This document shows positions 10,216-18,786 of a stretch of DNA of 64,000 nt, one piece after another. The notes beneath the pieces are model-generated. The model ran no database searches. It saw only the letters and a list, made by a program, of their open reading frames with translations, and was not told the origin of the DNA. Source of the stretch: Falsiroseomonas sp050563525 (GTDB lineage Bacteria; Pseudomonadota; Alphaproteobacteria; Acetobacterales; Acetobacteraceae); NCBI RefSeq assembly GCF_050563525.1, contig NZ_JBNXUN010000001.1, positions 186,001-250,000 of the forward strand, given 5' to 3'. Numbering within the stretch: the stretch's first letter is position 1; the number at the start of each line of letters is the position of its first letter. The translations under genes and the position numbers were made by a program.

Positions 10216-10505
10216 GCCTCGTCCCCGAAGCCACGGGCGCCGCGCTGGATCCCGGCGCGCAGGCCGGGCACCACCGGCACCAGGCAGGCCTGCACATTCT
10301 GGGCGCCCTCCACCACCACAAGGCAGTCGAAGCACGCCCCCATCAGGCACAGCGGCCCGCGCGGGCTGCCGCTGACCGGGGTTTGCCGGAACGCCGTCAC
10401 GCCGGCCGCCAGCAGCGACACGGCCAGGCTCTCGCCCGCCCGCGCCGGCAGCGCCTCGCCCTCCCAGGTGATGGTGCAGTCGGTCGGCTCACTGCGCCGG
10501 AACAT
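10212..10505 (-). CDS. (2Fe-2S)-binding gamma subunit of heteromeric dehydrogenase (copy 2)
   Basis: Small Fe-S protein of 97 residues from the ATG at 10505 (MFRRSEPTDCTITWEGEAL). Its start lies 17 bases inside the end of the upstream DAO gene. Cluster ligands are C-x4-C-x2-C in LCLMGACFDCLVVV plus the cysteine of VQACLVPV. It is a counterpart of the copy-1 gamma subunit, with the same spacing of ligands but diverged flanks. It is coupled to the alpha gene by ATGA. Confidence 0.9.
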   Translation of the reverse strand: MFRRSEPTDCTITWEGEALPARAGESLAVSLLAAGVTAFRQTPVSGSPRGPLCLMGACFDCLVVVEGAQNVQACLVPVVPGLRAGIQRGARGFGDEA

Positions 10506-11610
10506 GCGGACCTCCGAGGAAGCGGGCGGGGTGCAGGTCGCGGGCCGCGTCCGGCAGCGCGCCGCCGAGGATCGCCTCTGCCAGCGGCCCCGCATGCACG
10601 GCAGCGAGCGTCACGCCGGAATGGCAGGTGGCGACGAAGGCGCCGGGGTGGGTCGGGCTTTCGGCATAGGCGGGAAAGCCATCCGGCGTCATCGGCCGCA
10701 GCGCCGCCCAGCCGCGCACCATCCGCGCCTGCGCCAGCACCGGCAGCACCCGCAAGGCGCGAGCGGCCATGCGGGCCAGCGCATCGGTGCTGGTGCCGGT
10801 CGCGAAGCTGCCGTCATCCTCGCTGGTCACGCCAATCTGGATGGTGCCGTCGCCGGTCTGCCGGATGGCGCTGGCCGGCAGCGGCAGGATTGGTGCCAAC
10901 CGTTCGGTGACGATGTTCTGGCCGCGCACCGGCCGCACCGGCACGTCCAGCCCCACCAGCTTCGCGAGCCGCGTCGTCATCACCCCCGCCGCGATGACGA
11001 TGCGCCGCGCCGCGACCTCGGAGCCATCCTCGCGGTCGATGCGGTAACCGCCGGCCACCGGCTCGATCGCCATCACCGCGGCGCCGGGCAGGTGCGCCCC
11101 GCCGGCCTTCCGCATCCCGGCCTGGAGCCCGCGCAGCAGGGTCAGGGGGTCGACATGGCCATCCGCCGGCTGGAAGCTGGCGCCGAGCACCTCCGGCCCC
11201 AGCGGGCAATCCGGCATCAGGTCGCGCAGCGCCGCACGGTCCAGCATCCGCAGGCCCTGCTGGCCCTGGTTGTGCATGCGCTGCACGAAGGCTTTCCGGG
11301 TGTCGTACTCGCCCTCGCCCAGGCAGAAGGTCAGGCCGCCGACGGCCCGGTACTGTGTGTCCCGGCCGGCATGGCCGGACACCCGCTCCGCCAGTGCCGG
11401 CCACAGCGCGACGCTGGCCCGCGTCCATTCGGCATAGGCGGGCATGCCGTCCCCCTTGGACTGCGACCAGACCAGCCCGAAATTGCCGCGCGCCGCCCGC
11501 AGCGCCACATCGCCCTCGTCCAACACCGCGACGCGCGCGCCACGCTCCGCGCAGCCAAAGCCGATGGCAGAGCCCACCATACCACCGCCGATGATCGCCA
11601 CGTCATACAT
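10489..11610 (-). CDS. DAO-family FAD oxidoreductase (copy 3), first gene of the dehydrogenase operon
   Basis: Flavoprotein of 373 residues from the ATG at 11610 (MYDVAIIGGGMVGSAIGFG); the longer frame has an unrelated leader. It has RRIVIAAGVMTTRLAKLVG near residue 220, VRGQNIVTERL, and RGWAALRPMTPDGFPAYAES near residue 310, as in glycine-oxidase/HcnC-like enzymes. It differs from copies 1 and 2 in lacking their RSWTGT motif (here MVRGWAALRP), so it is a more distant paralogue and may have a different amine specificity. It is the first gene of the minus-strand operon; 62 bases separate it from the divergent receptor gene, so both promoters must lie there. Confidence 0.91.
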   Translation of the reverse strand: MYDVAIIGGGMVGSAIGFGCAERGARVAVLDEGDVALRAARGNFGLVWSQSKGDGMPAYAEWTRASVALWPALAERVSGHAGRDTQYRAVGGLTFCLGEGEYDTRKAFVQRMHNQGQQGLRMLDRAALRDLMPDCPLGPEVLGASFQPADGHVDPLTLLRGLQAGMRKAGGAHLPGAAVMAIEPVAGGYRIDREDGSEVAARRIVIAAGVMTTRLAKLVGLDVPVRPVRGQNIVTERLAPILPLPASAIRQTGDGTIQIGVTSEDDGSFATGTSTDALARMAARALRVLPVLAQARMVRGWAALRPMTPDGFPAYAESPTHPGAFVATCHSGVTLAAVHAGPLAEAILGGALPDAARDLHPARFLGGPHVPAQ

Positions 11611-11672
11611 GTTGCGAGCCTGACCCCTGCCGCCCCATCCTGCAAGCCGGGATGCTTCGAAAGGACCGGACA

Positions 11673-13181
11673 ATGCGCCGCACCATCATGGCCACCGCCC
11701 TGCTACTGGCGCTTCCGGCAGCCGCACCAGCGCAGACGCTTCGCGTTGGCCTGATCGCGCAGGACATGGGCACCACGGATCCGCACCGCGCCAGCGCCAC
11801 GCAGGACAAGGCGCCGCTGTCCTGGGCCTATGACGGGCTGGTGCGCTTCCCGCCCGGCTCCGCCGACCCGGCGCAGATCGAGCCGGACCTGGCGGAGCGC
11901 TTCACCCGCAGCGAGGACGGCCTCAGCTACACGTTCTACCTGCGCCCCGGCGTCCGCTTCCACGATGGCCAGCCGCTCGGCGCGGAGGACGTGGTGTTCT
12001 CGCTGCGCCGCGCCGCCGACCGCGCCCGCAGCGGCTTCGCCGGCGACTTTGCGCCGGTCACGAGCATCGAGGCGCTGGACCCCATGACCGTCCGCGTGAC
12101 GCTGCGCGAGGCGGTGGCCGGCGCACTCGGGCTGTTCGCCAACTACCATGGCGGCATGATCGTCTCCCGCCGTGCCGACACAGGTGGGCAGGCGCCGGGC
12201 ACCGGCCCGTTCCGCATGGAACGCGCCGGCGGCGGCGCCGCGCGGATGGTGGCGCATGACGCGCATTGGCGCGGCCGCCCGGCGATCCGCGCCATCGACC
12301 TGCGCTTCATCACCTCCGACGCGACCCGTGAACTCGCCTACACCGCCGGCGAGCTGGACCTGATCATCGGCCGCCGCGAACAGCGCTGGGTGGAGCGCAT
12401 GCGGGCGCATCCGAATACGGCGGTGGAGGTCTTCTCCCCCGGCGAGTTCCGCACCCTGCTGATCAGCAGCCGCAGCGCGCCGCTGGACGATGCGCGGGTG
12501 CGCCGCGCCGTGCAGCATGCGGTGGATGCCCCCGCCATCGCCCGCTTCGTCGGCCTGGACGTGGCGACGCCCTGGCCGAGCCCGGTGCCGCCCGGCTACC
12601 TCGGCGCGACGCAGGAGGTCCCGCGCTACGCTCCCGATCCGGCGCGTGCCCGCGCATTGCTGGCGGAGGCGGGCCATGCAAACGGCGTCACCATCCGCGC
12701 CGTCGTTTCCTCCAACTCCGCGCAGTTGCCGATCATGGAGGTGATCCAGGCGCAGTTGCGCCGCGCCGGCATCACGCTCGACATGGATGTGGTGGAACAC
12801 GCCACCTACCACGCCCGCATCCGGCAGGACCTGTCGCAGATGACCTTCTACGGCGCCGCGCGGTTCCCGGTGGCGGACAGCTACCTCAGCCAGTTTTACC
12901 ATTCCCGCAGCGCACCCGGTCAGCCGACCATGTCGTTGAACTTCGCCCACTGCAGTGCCGCCGACGCCGAGATCGACGCCGCCCGTGCCGAACCCGATGC
13001 GGCGAAGCAGATGGCGCTGTGGGCGACGGCGCAGCGCAAGGTGCTGGAGGCCGGGTGCAGCGTGCCGCTGTTCGACCTGAAGCAGGTCTGGGTGCGGCGC
13101 AGCGGGCTGAACCTGGGCTACAGGCTGGAGGGCGCGCTGAACCTCGGCCCGGCCATCACGGCGGCGACGCGGCTGGACTGA
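11673..13181 (+). CDS. ABC transporter solute-binding protein, family 5 (second receptor)
   Basis: Periplasmic receptor of 502 residues. I use the ATG at 11673 because a GAAAGGA ribosome site ends 8 bases before it and the signal peptide MRRTIMATALLLALPAAAPA starts there; an upstream ATG at 11652 is possible. Family-5 motifs are LAERFTRSEDGLSYTFYLRP near residue 72 and GAEDVVFSLRRA near 105. It is paralogous to the receptor at 1648-3204 (for example VVEHATYHARIRQDLSQM and GAARFPVADSYLSQFYH). It is divergent from the dehydrogenase operon and followed 4 bases later by a Bug-family receptor, so it may feed the same permeases with a different ligand. Confidence 0.92.
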   Translation: MRRTIMATALLLALPAAAPAQTLRVGLIAQDMGTTDPHRASATQDKAPLSWAYDGLVRFPPGSADPAQIEPDLAERFTRSEDGLSYTFYLRPGVRFHDGQPLGAEDVVFSLRRAADRARSGFAGDFAPVTSIEALDPMTVRVTLREAVAGALGLFANYHGGMIVSRRADTGGQAPGTGPFRMERAGGGAARMVAHDAHWRGRPAIRAIDLRFITSDATRELAYTAGELDLIIGRREQRWVERMRAHPNTAVEVFSPGEFRTLLISSRSAPLDDARVRRAVQHAVDAPAIARFVGLDVATPWPSPVPPGYLGATQEVPRYAPDPARARALLAEAGHANGVTIRAVVSSNSAQLPIMEVIQAQLRRAGITLDMDVVEHATYHARIRQDLSQMTFYGAARFPVADSYLSQFYHSRSAPGQPTMSLNFAHCSAADAEIDAARAEPDAAKQMALWATAQRKVLEAGCSVPLFDLKQVWVRRSGLNLGYRLEGALNLGPAITAATRLD

Positions 13182-13185
13182 CGGG

Positions 13186-14151
13186 ATGCGGCGGCGGAGC
13201 CTTCTCGCGGCGGGTCTCGCCGCCCCCAGCCTGGCCGGCGCGCAAGTAAGCTGGCTGCCGGACCGGCCGATGCGGCTCATCGTGCCCTTCGCGCCGGGCG
13301 GCGCGCTGGATGTGCTGGCGCGGCTGCTGGCGTGGGAGATGGAGCCGCTGCTCGGCACCACCATTCTGGTCGAGAACCGCAGCGGGGCCGGCGGCAATGT
13401 GGGCGCGGAGGCGGCGGCGCGCAGTGAGCCGGATGGCCACACCTTCCTGATTTCCGCGCCCGGGCCGCTGGTGGTGAACCCCTTCCTGTATCCCAGCATG
13501 CCGTTCAACCCGGAGGTCGCCTTCGTCCCGGTGGCCCTGGTCGCCAGCAACCCGCTGCTGGTCCTGGCCTCCACCCGGCGACCGGAGCGCAGCCTGGCCG
13601 ACCTGGTCACCGCGATCCACAGCGGGGCGCGGCTGAACTATTCCAGCGCCGGCGCCGGCAGCGCCGGGCACCTGACGATGGAGATGCTGAAGTCCCGGCT
13701 TGGCGTCGCCCAGCCCCAGCACGTCGCCTTCCGCGGCGCCGCCCCCTCGCTGGAGGCGTTGTCAGGCGGCCATGTGGAATTCGCGGTGGAAAGCATCACC
13801 AGTTCCATCGGGTTCATCTCAGGCGGCCTGGCGCGCGCGTTGGCGGTGACCACCTCGGAACGCTGGCCCGGACTACCGGGGGTCCCGACGGTGCAGGAAT
13901 CCGGCGTGACGGACTTCGACTACGTCTCCTGGATCTGCTTCGTCTACCCGGCCGGCGTCAGCGAGGAAGCGGTGCTGCTGCTGAATGCGGCCACGAACGG
14001 GGCACTTGCCACGCCCGGGATGCGTGAGCGCCTGCTGCGCCTTGGTGCCGTGCCGCGCGGCGGCACGGCACGGCAGCTTGAGCAGCATATCCGGTCCGAG
14101 CGGACGAAATGGGGGGATGCGGTGCGGATTTCCGGCGCCAGGGTCGGATGA
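13186..14151 (+). CDS. Tripartite tricarboxylate receptor, Bug/TctC family
   Basis: Periplasmic receptor of 321 residues with a short Arg-rich signal peptide (MRRRSLLAAGLAAPSLAGAQ). Bug-family landmarks are MRLIVPFAPGGALDVLARLL near residue 30, LVENRSGAGGNVGAEA near 60, and the second-domain pattern GSAGHLTMEMLK near 162. Members bind carboxylated solutes and normally work with TctA/TctB membrane proteins; none is encoded here, as is common for solo Bug genes. It starts 4 bases after the second family-5 receptor, so they are probably co-transcribed. It converges on the GST-like gene with a 10-base gap. Confidence 0.93.
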   Translation: MRRRSLLAAGLAAPSLAGAQVSWLPDRPMRLIVPFAPGGALDVLARLLAWEMEPLLGTTILVENRSGAGGNVGAEAAARSEPDGHTFLISAPGPLVVNPFLYPSMPFNPEVAFVPVALVASNPLLVLASTRRPERSLADLVTAIHSGARLNYSSAGAGSAGHLTMEMLKSRLGVAQPQHVAFRGAAPSLEALSGGHVEFAVESITSSIGFISGGLARALAVTTSERWPGLPGVPTVQESGVTDFDYVSWICFVYPAGVSEEAVLLLNAATNGALATPGMRERLLRLGAVPRGGTARQLEQHIRSERTKWGDAVRISGARVG

Positions 14152-14161
14152 ACGCAACCGT

Positions 14162-14851
14162 CTACGGAAAGGCGGCGCAGGCCTCCCAGCCGATCTCGCG
14201 CGCCTGCGCCTCCGCCCCCGCGACCCATTCGGCCACCAGCGGATGCGCCAGCACGGCATCCGCATAGGCCTGGGCGTCAGGTGCCAGGGGCACGGAGTAG
14301 GTGCGGAAGCGGCTGGCCATCGGCGCCCACATCGCATCGGCAAAATTGAAGCGCGCGCCGAACAGGTAGGGGCCGCCCTGCCCCCAGGCCGCGCGCGTCT
14401 GCCGCCAGCTTTCCTGCACCCGCGCCACCTGCGGCGCGACGCCGGGCCGGCCGAGCAGCTTGACGTTGGAGGGCACGCCATGCGCGATCGGCCAGCGCTT
14501 CACCAGGTTCATCGGCAGCGCCGCGCGCAGTTCCACGAAATGTGCGTGCATCTCGGCCGCGGAGCTGCGCGCGGCGGTGCGGGCGCGCAGATCGCCGGGC
14601 CAGATGTCGCAGCCGGGCGCGCGTTCCCACAGGTATTCCGCGATCGCCAGCGTGTCCGTCACCGCGAAGTCACCATCATGCAGGATCGGGATGAGGCCGG
14701 TCGGCGAGGCTTCCGCGAGCTGCGCCTTGCTGTCGGCGCGGGACAGGAACAGCGTCTCGGACTCGAAGGGTAGGCCGGAGAGCCGGCACGCCAGCCAGCC
14801 GCGCATGGTCCAGGTGGAGGACCACTTGCCGCCGATCACCAGCCGCATCAT
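14162..14851 (-). CDS. Glutathione S-transferase-like protein
   Basis: About 229 residues from the first ATG of the MMRLVIGGKWSSTWTMRGW start (14851), preceded by a GGAGACG-like ribosome site. The N-terminal thioredoxin-like domain includes the cis-proline region SPTGLIPILHDGDFAVTDTLAIAEYL (Pro near residue 57, and the Asp-Thr pair in place of the usual Glu-Ser). The C-terminal helical domain carries FGARFNFADAMWAPMASRF, the GST N-capping region. The substrate is unknown. It is divergent from the M20 gene and convergent with the Bug gene. Confidence 0.85.
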   Translation of the reverse strand: MMRLVIGGKWSSTWTMRGWLACRLSGLPFESETLFLSRADSKAQLAEASPTGLIPILHDGDFAVTDTLAIAEYLWERAPGCDIWPGDLRARTAARSSAAEMHAHFVELRAALPMNLVKRWPIAHGVPSNVKLLGRPGVAPQVARVQESWRQTRAAWGQGGPYLFGARFNFADAMWAPMASRFRTYSVPLAPDAQAYADAVLAHPLVAEWVAGAEAQAREIGWEACAAFP

Positions 14852-15004
14852 CCGCTCGTCTCCCGCCAGGCTGGCGCCAGATGGCCGCAGGCCCGGCGGC
14901 GAAGCAAGCCCTGCAACCTCAGTCACTTGATGTATACGCGCTGGTCATTGCCCTGCCGCCCATAGTGGCTAAGTTGGCGCCCCTCGACGACAGGACGAAG
15001 CACG

Positions 15005-16312
15005 ATGGACGGCCCGATGAATTCCGTGGCGGCGCGCGTGGACCAGGCGGCGGAGGCGGGTGGCGAGGCCGCGGTCAGCTTCCTGCGCGACCTGATCCGC
15101 CTGCAATCCGGCGGCGAGGCCGCGGTGCAGGCGCGCATCGCCGCCGCCTGCGAGCAACTCGGCTGCATCGTCGAGACCCGCCGCTACAGCCCGGCCAACG
15201 TGGTACTGCGGGAAGAATTCGCCAGCGAGGCGGCAATGGCGGCCGAGGAGCGGGAAGCCGTGCTGGCCCGCTTCCCCGGCAGCGGCGGCGGCCGCAGCGT
15301 GATCTTCTTCGCCCATCCGGATGGCGAGGCGTTCCAGCCCCAGCATGGCTGGCTGCACGACCCGATGGCCGGCGAGATCGACCAGGGCCGCATCCATGGC
15401 TGGGGCGTCGCCGACGACCTGGCCGGCATCGCCACCATGGTGGAGGCCTTGCGCGCCGTGCTCGCCGCCGGCGTGGTGCCGAAGGGCGATGTCATCCTCG
15501 CCAGCACCCCATCCAAGCGCCACGCCCGCGGCGTGCACGCGCTGCTGCATGGCGGCGTCACCGCCGATGCCGCAGTCTACCTGCACCCGGCCGAGTCGGG
15601 CATCGGGATGCGGGAGGTGAAGGCCCTGGCGCCGGGCCAGCTCGTGTTCCGCATCATCGTCAAGGGTAAGCTTCCGCCGACGCAGGAACCCGGCCACACC
15701 GCCTTCGCGCATCTGGCGGTGAACCCGATCGAGAAGGCGATGGGCGTCCTCGCCGCGCTGCGGGCGCTGGATGCACGGCGCGGCGCGCGTGTGCATCACC
15801 CGGCGCTGGATGCCGCCGTCGGCCGCAGCACCAACCTGCTGGTCGGCGACCTCAAGACGCTCGGCGATGGTCGCGCCGCGCGCATCGCACCCGCCGTGCA
15901 ACTGTCCTGCGCCCTGTCCTTCCCGCCCGGCGAGAAGCTCGCCGACGTGCAGGCGGAGGTCGAGGCCGCCATCGCGGAGGCGGTCGCCGCCGATCCGGCG
16001 CTGGAGGTCGAGACGATTTTCCTGTCCGGCGTCACCGGCGCCGAAGTGCCGCTGGACCACCCGCTATGGCTTGCCACGCATGAGGCGGTTTTGCGCGGCA
16101 CCGGCACGGCGCCCGAGATCAACCCGCTGCACACCTCCTCCGACATCCGCAACCCGATGGTGCAGTCGGGGATTCCCTGCGTCGGGCTGGGCCCGCTGTG
16201 CGGCGACCTGACGCAGAATGGCGGCCGGGACGAATGGGTCGACGTGGCGGACTATCGCCGCGGCGTGGCGGTGGTGGCGGCGCTGATCGCCGGCTGGTGC
16301 GGCGCGGAGTAG
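15005..16312 (+). CDS. M20-family peptidase homologue with altered catalytic centre
   Basis: Cytoplasmic protein of 435 residues, normal M20 length (acetylornithine deacetylase / dipeptidase class). The first metal motif is present as FFAHPDGEAF (His-x-Asp near residue 100), the bridging Asp in HGWGVADDLAGI (near 137), a later acidic ligand in LHPAESGIGM, and the C-terminal His in INPLHTSSDIRNP. The segment that should hold the catalytic Glu-Glu pair reads ASTPSKRHARGVHALL, with Ser-Lys in place of the acidic residues. It may therefore be inactive as a peptidase, or use a different mechanism. There is a good start (ATG 15005). No operon partner is evident. Confidence 0.85.
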   Translation: MDGPMNSVAARVDQAAEAGGEAAVSFLRDLIRLQSGGEAAVQARIAAACEQLGCIVETRRYSPANVVLREEFASEAAMAAEEREAVLARFPGSGGGRSVIFFAHPDGEAFQPQHGWLHDPMAGEIDQGRIHGWGVADDLAGIATMVEALRAVLAAGVVPKGDVILASTPSKRHARGVHALLHGGVTADAAVYLHPAESGIGMREVKALAPGQLVFRIIVKGKLPPTQEPGHTAFAHLAVNPIEKAMGVLAALRALDARRGARVHHPALDAAVGRSTNLLVGDLKTLGDGRAARIAPAVQLSCALSFPPGEKLADVQAEVEAAIAEAVAADPALEVETIFLSGVTGAEVPLDHPLWLATHEAVLRGTGTAPEINPLHTSSDIRNPMVQSGIPCVGLGPLCGDLTQNGGRDEWVDVADYRRGVAVVAALIAGWCGAE

Positions 16313-16387
16313 CGCCGCGCGCAAGGAGATTTGCGTGGCGCCGCACCGCGCGGCGCCACAGGCTGCCTGTTCACGCAGGAGCGCGCC

Positions 16388-16873
16388 ATGAAATCGCCAA
16401 TTACGCTGAATGAACCGGCCTGGCTGACCGAGTTCAAGGCCTTCATCATGCGAGGCAGCGTGATCGACCTGGCCGTCGGCATCGTCATCGGCGCCGCCTT
16501 CACCGCCATCGTCGGCAGCCTGGTCGAAGACCTGATCAACCCGATCGTCGGCCTGATGATCGGCGGCATCGATTTCTCCAACGTCTTCGTCGTGCTCAGC
16601 GGCGCAAGGCAGCCCTCGCTCGAGGCAACGCGCGAAGGTGGCGCGGCGGTGCTGGCCGTCGGGCGTTTCATCAACGCCATCATCAAGTTCCTGATCGTCG
16701 CGATGGCGATCTTCTGGCTGTTGCGCATCCTGTCCCGCTTCCGCCGGACGCAGGAGGCGAAGCCGGTGGCACCGACAAAAAGCGAAATCCTGCTGGCGGA
16801 TATCCTGGCGGAACTTCGTGCGCGACCGCCTACGGCGCCCAATCCCGCCCCGGCCAATCCTCCGGCACCCTGA
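16388..16873 (+). CDS. mscL: Large-conductance mechanosensitive channel MscL
   Basis: Channel of 161 residues that opens under membrane tension and protects against osmotic downshock. The start at 16388 is supported by an AGGAG seven bases upstream; the longer frame adds an unrelated leader. Signature pieces are FKAFIMRGSVIDLAVGIVIGAAF (first transmembrane helix with the Gly/Ala-rich gate), a periplasmic loop, TM2 at VGRFINAIIKFLIVAMAIF, and the cytoplasmic helix EILLADILAELR. It is about 25 residues longer than the Escherichia coli protein because of a Pro/Ala-rich tail (about residues 148-161), which is encoded in the 44 bases that overlap the convergent gene. Confidence 0.95.
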   Translation: MKSPITLNEPAWLTEFKAFIMRGSVIDLAVGIVIGAAFTAIVGSLVEDLINPIVGLMIGGIDFSNVFVVLSGARQPSLEATREGGAAVLAVGRFINAIIKFLIVAMAIFWLLRILSRFRRTQEAKPVAPTKSEILLADILAELRARPPTAPNPAPANPPAP

Positions 16874-17726
16874 CGGCGCCCGACAGGATCTCGTCGCGCA
16901 GCGCGTCGATCCGGGCCGCGAGGTCCGGCGCGACGTCGGCGGCGAGCGCCAGACGCACCGCCTCCGGCGCCTCAAGCCCGATGCGGCGGTCCGTGAAGGC
17001 GCCGGCGAGGAAGGCCTCGATGGCGGCCAGCATGGCGACGCCGTTGTCGGCCACGGCGGAGGCAAGGAACACCGCATCCTCCGCCGTCCAGTCCCGGACG
17101 TTGCCAATGGCGCGGATGCCGGCGGCGCGGCACGCGGCGATGGCGCCGGACCGGCCGCCATCGAGCATGGCGAATTGCACCTCGGCGCCCGCCGCCACCT
17201 GCGCCGCGGTCCAGTGCCCGGCGAGTGCAGGGTCGTGCTGATTGCCGCAGAAGCCGCTCAGTAGCGTGGCCTCGGGGCGTGTATGAGCCAGCCCGGCGGC
17301 GAAGCCGGCACGGCCGCGTAGGCCCGGCGGCACGGGTTCGCCCGACAGATGCGCCGCGACCATACCGCGCATCCACCAGCCGGCCAGTGCGCCGGCAAGG
17401 AAGGCGGATTGCTCCTGCAGCACCTCGAATCCCGCGATGTTGGGGCCGGTGATGCGGCCCTGCGTCACGGCGAAGGCGACGTCCGGGAAGGCCGGCGCCA
17501 CCTCCGCCACCGCCTGTTCCCCCTGCCCGCCATGCGCGATGACCAGGTCGGCGCGGGCGGCCGCGGCTTCCACCGTGGCGGCGCGGCGGGCCGGCACCGG
17601 CTCCCACACCGTCTCGATGGCGACCGGCAGCGCGGACGCGCGCGCAAGGCCCTCGGCACCGGCCCGGTTGAAGGCACCAGCGCCGGGCTGGCCGAACAGG
17701 ATGGCGACGACGCGTGGCCTGTTCAT
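16830..17726 (-). CDS. BMP-family (PnrA-like) protein without an evident signal peptide
   Basis: Protein of 298 residues from the ATG at 17726 (MNRPRVVAILFGQPGAGAFN), two bases after the stop of the Bug gene upstream. The pattern AGAFNRAGAEGLARA, IAHGGQGEQAVAEVAPAFPDVAFAV, FLAGALAGWWM and TAAQVAAGAEVQFAMLDGGRSG follows the basic membrane protein family (PF02608), which binds nucleosides or thiamine-like solutes. No export signal is apparent at the N terminus, so it is either a cytoplasmic ligand-binding protein or its start is misread. Its last 44 bases overlap the convergent mscL gene. It is probably co-transcribed with the Bug receptor. Confidence 0.75.
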   Translation of the reverse strand: MNRPRVVAILFGQPGAGAFNRAGAEGLARASALPVAIETVWEPVPARRAATVEAAAARADLVIAHGGQGEQAVAEVAPAFPDVAFAVTQGRITGPNIAGFEVLQEQSAFLAGALAGWWMRGMVAAHLSGEPVPPGLRGRAGFAAGLAHTRPEATLLSGFCGNQHDPALAGHWTAAQVAAGAEVQFAMLDGGRSGAIAACRAAGIRAIGNVRDWTAEDAVFLASAVADNGVAMLAAIEAFLAGAFTDRRIGLEAPEAVRLALAADVAPDLAARIDALRDEILSGAVRVPEDWPGRDWAP

Positions 17727-17728
17727 GC

Positions 17729-18715
17729 TCAACCGGGCGTCAGGCCGAGCGCCTTCACCGCGGCGCCTGTCACGCGCACCTCCTCGCCGACGAAGGCGAG
17801 GAATTCCGGCTGCGTCATTCGCCGCGTCGCGATGCCGTGCTCGTCCAGCCGGCTGCGCATCAGCGGCACGGCCAGCGCGGCCTCCACCTCGGCGTGCAGT
17901 CGCGCCAGGATGGTGGGCGGCAGGCCCGGCGGTCCGGACAGGCCGAGCCAGTTCTCCGCCAGCAGTCCCGGGAAGCCGGCTTCCGCCGTGGTCGGCACGT
18001 CCGGCGCCATCTTCTGGCGCTCCGGCGCGGTGATGGCGATGGCGCGCAGCCGCCCGGCCTGGATGTGCTCGACATTCTGCGGCAGCGTGTCGAAGGACAT
18101 CGGGATGGCGCCGCCCAACAGGTCCGCCTGCATCGGCGCGCTGCCGCGATAGGAGACATGGGTGAGCTCGGCGCCGGTGCGCTTGGTGAAGGCCTCGCCG
18201 AAGATGTGCGCGACGGAGCCGGCGCCGGAACTGCCATAGCCCGGTGGCACGCGCTGCGCGCGGAGCCAGGCGACCAGGCCGGCGAGGTCGGTCGCCGGCA
18301 CCTTGGACGGGTTGACCATGATGACCAGCGGCGTCGCGCCGATATAGGCAATGTGGCTGAAGCCGCCGACCGGGTCGTAGGTGACGCTCGGATAGATCGG
18401 CGGGCTGGTGACGATCGGCGCGGTGTTGGACAGCATTAGGGTATAGCCATCGGCAGGCTGCTGCGTGGTGTAGATGGCGCCCAGGGTGCCGCCGGCGCCC
18501 GGCTTGTTCTCGACCAATACGCGCTGCGGCAGGCGCTGGGACAGCACCTCCGCCAGCACGCGCGCGACGATGTCGGAGGACCCGCCGGGCGGGAAGGTGA
18601 CGATGATGCGGATCGGGCGGCTCGGCCAAGAGGGCGGAGATCCCGGCTGCGCCAGGGCGGTGCCGGCGGAGCAGGCGGCGAATGCCGCGAGAAGTGGCAG
18701 ATGGCGGCGGCGCAT
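17729..18715 (-). CDS. Tripartite tricarboxylate receptor, Bug/TctC family
   Basis: Periplasmic receptor of 328 residues with signal peptide MRRRHLPLLAAFAACSAGTALA. Family motifs are IRIIVTFPPGGSSDIVARVL near residue 36, LVENKPGAGGTLGAIYTTQQ near 66, GSGAGSVAHIFGEAF near 160 and YRGSAPMQADLLGG near 185. It is the first gene of a minus-strand pair with the BMP-like gene and divergent from the racemase-fold gene at 18787. No TctAB membrane genes are nearby, so the membrane partner is unknown. Confidence 0.93.
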   Translation of the reverse strand: MRRRHLPLLAAFAACSAGTALAQPGSPPSWPSRPIRIIVTFPPGGSSDIVARVLAEVLSQRLPQRVLVENKPGAGGTLGAIYTTQQPADGYTLMLSNTAPIVTSPPIYPSVTYDPVGGFSHIAYIGATPLVIMVNPSKVPATDLAGLVAWLRAQRVPPGYGSSGAGSVAHIFGEAFTKRTGAELTHVSYRGSAPMQADLLGGAIPMSFDTLPQNVEHIQAGRLRAIAITAPERQKMAPDVPTTAEAGFPGLLAENWLGLSGPPGLPPTILARLHAEVEAALAVPLMRSRLDEHGIATRRMTQPEFLAFVGEEVRVTGAAVKALGLTPG

Positions 18716-18786
18716 GGGCTGAATCCCCTCGGATGCCGGGTCCGAGGCAATTGCCGTGCCGCCTGCGCCGCGCCAGTCTCGCCCGC

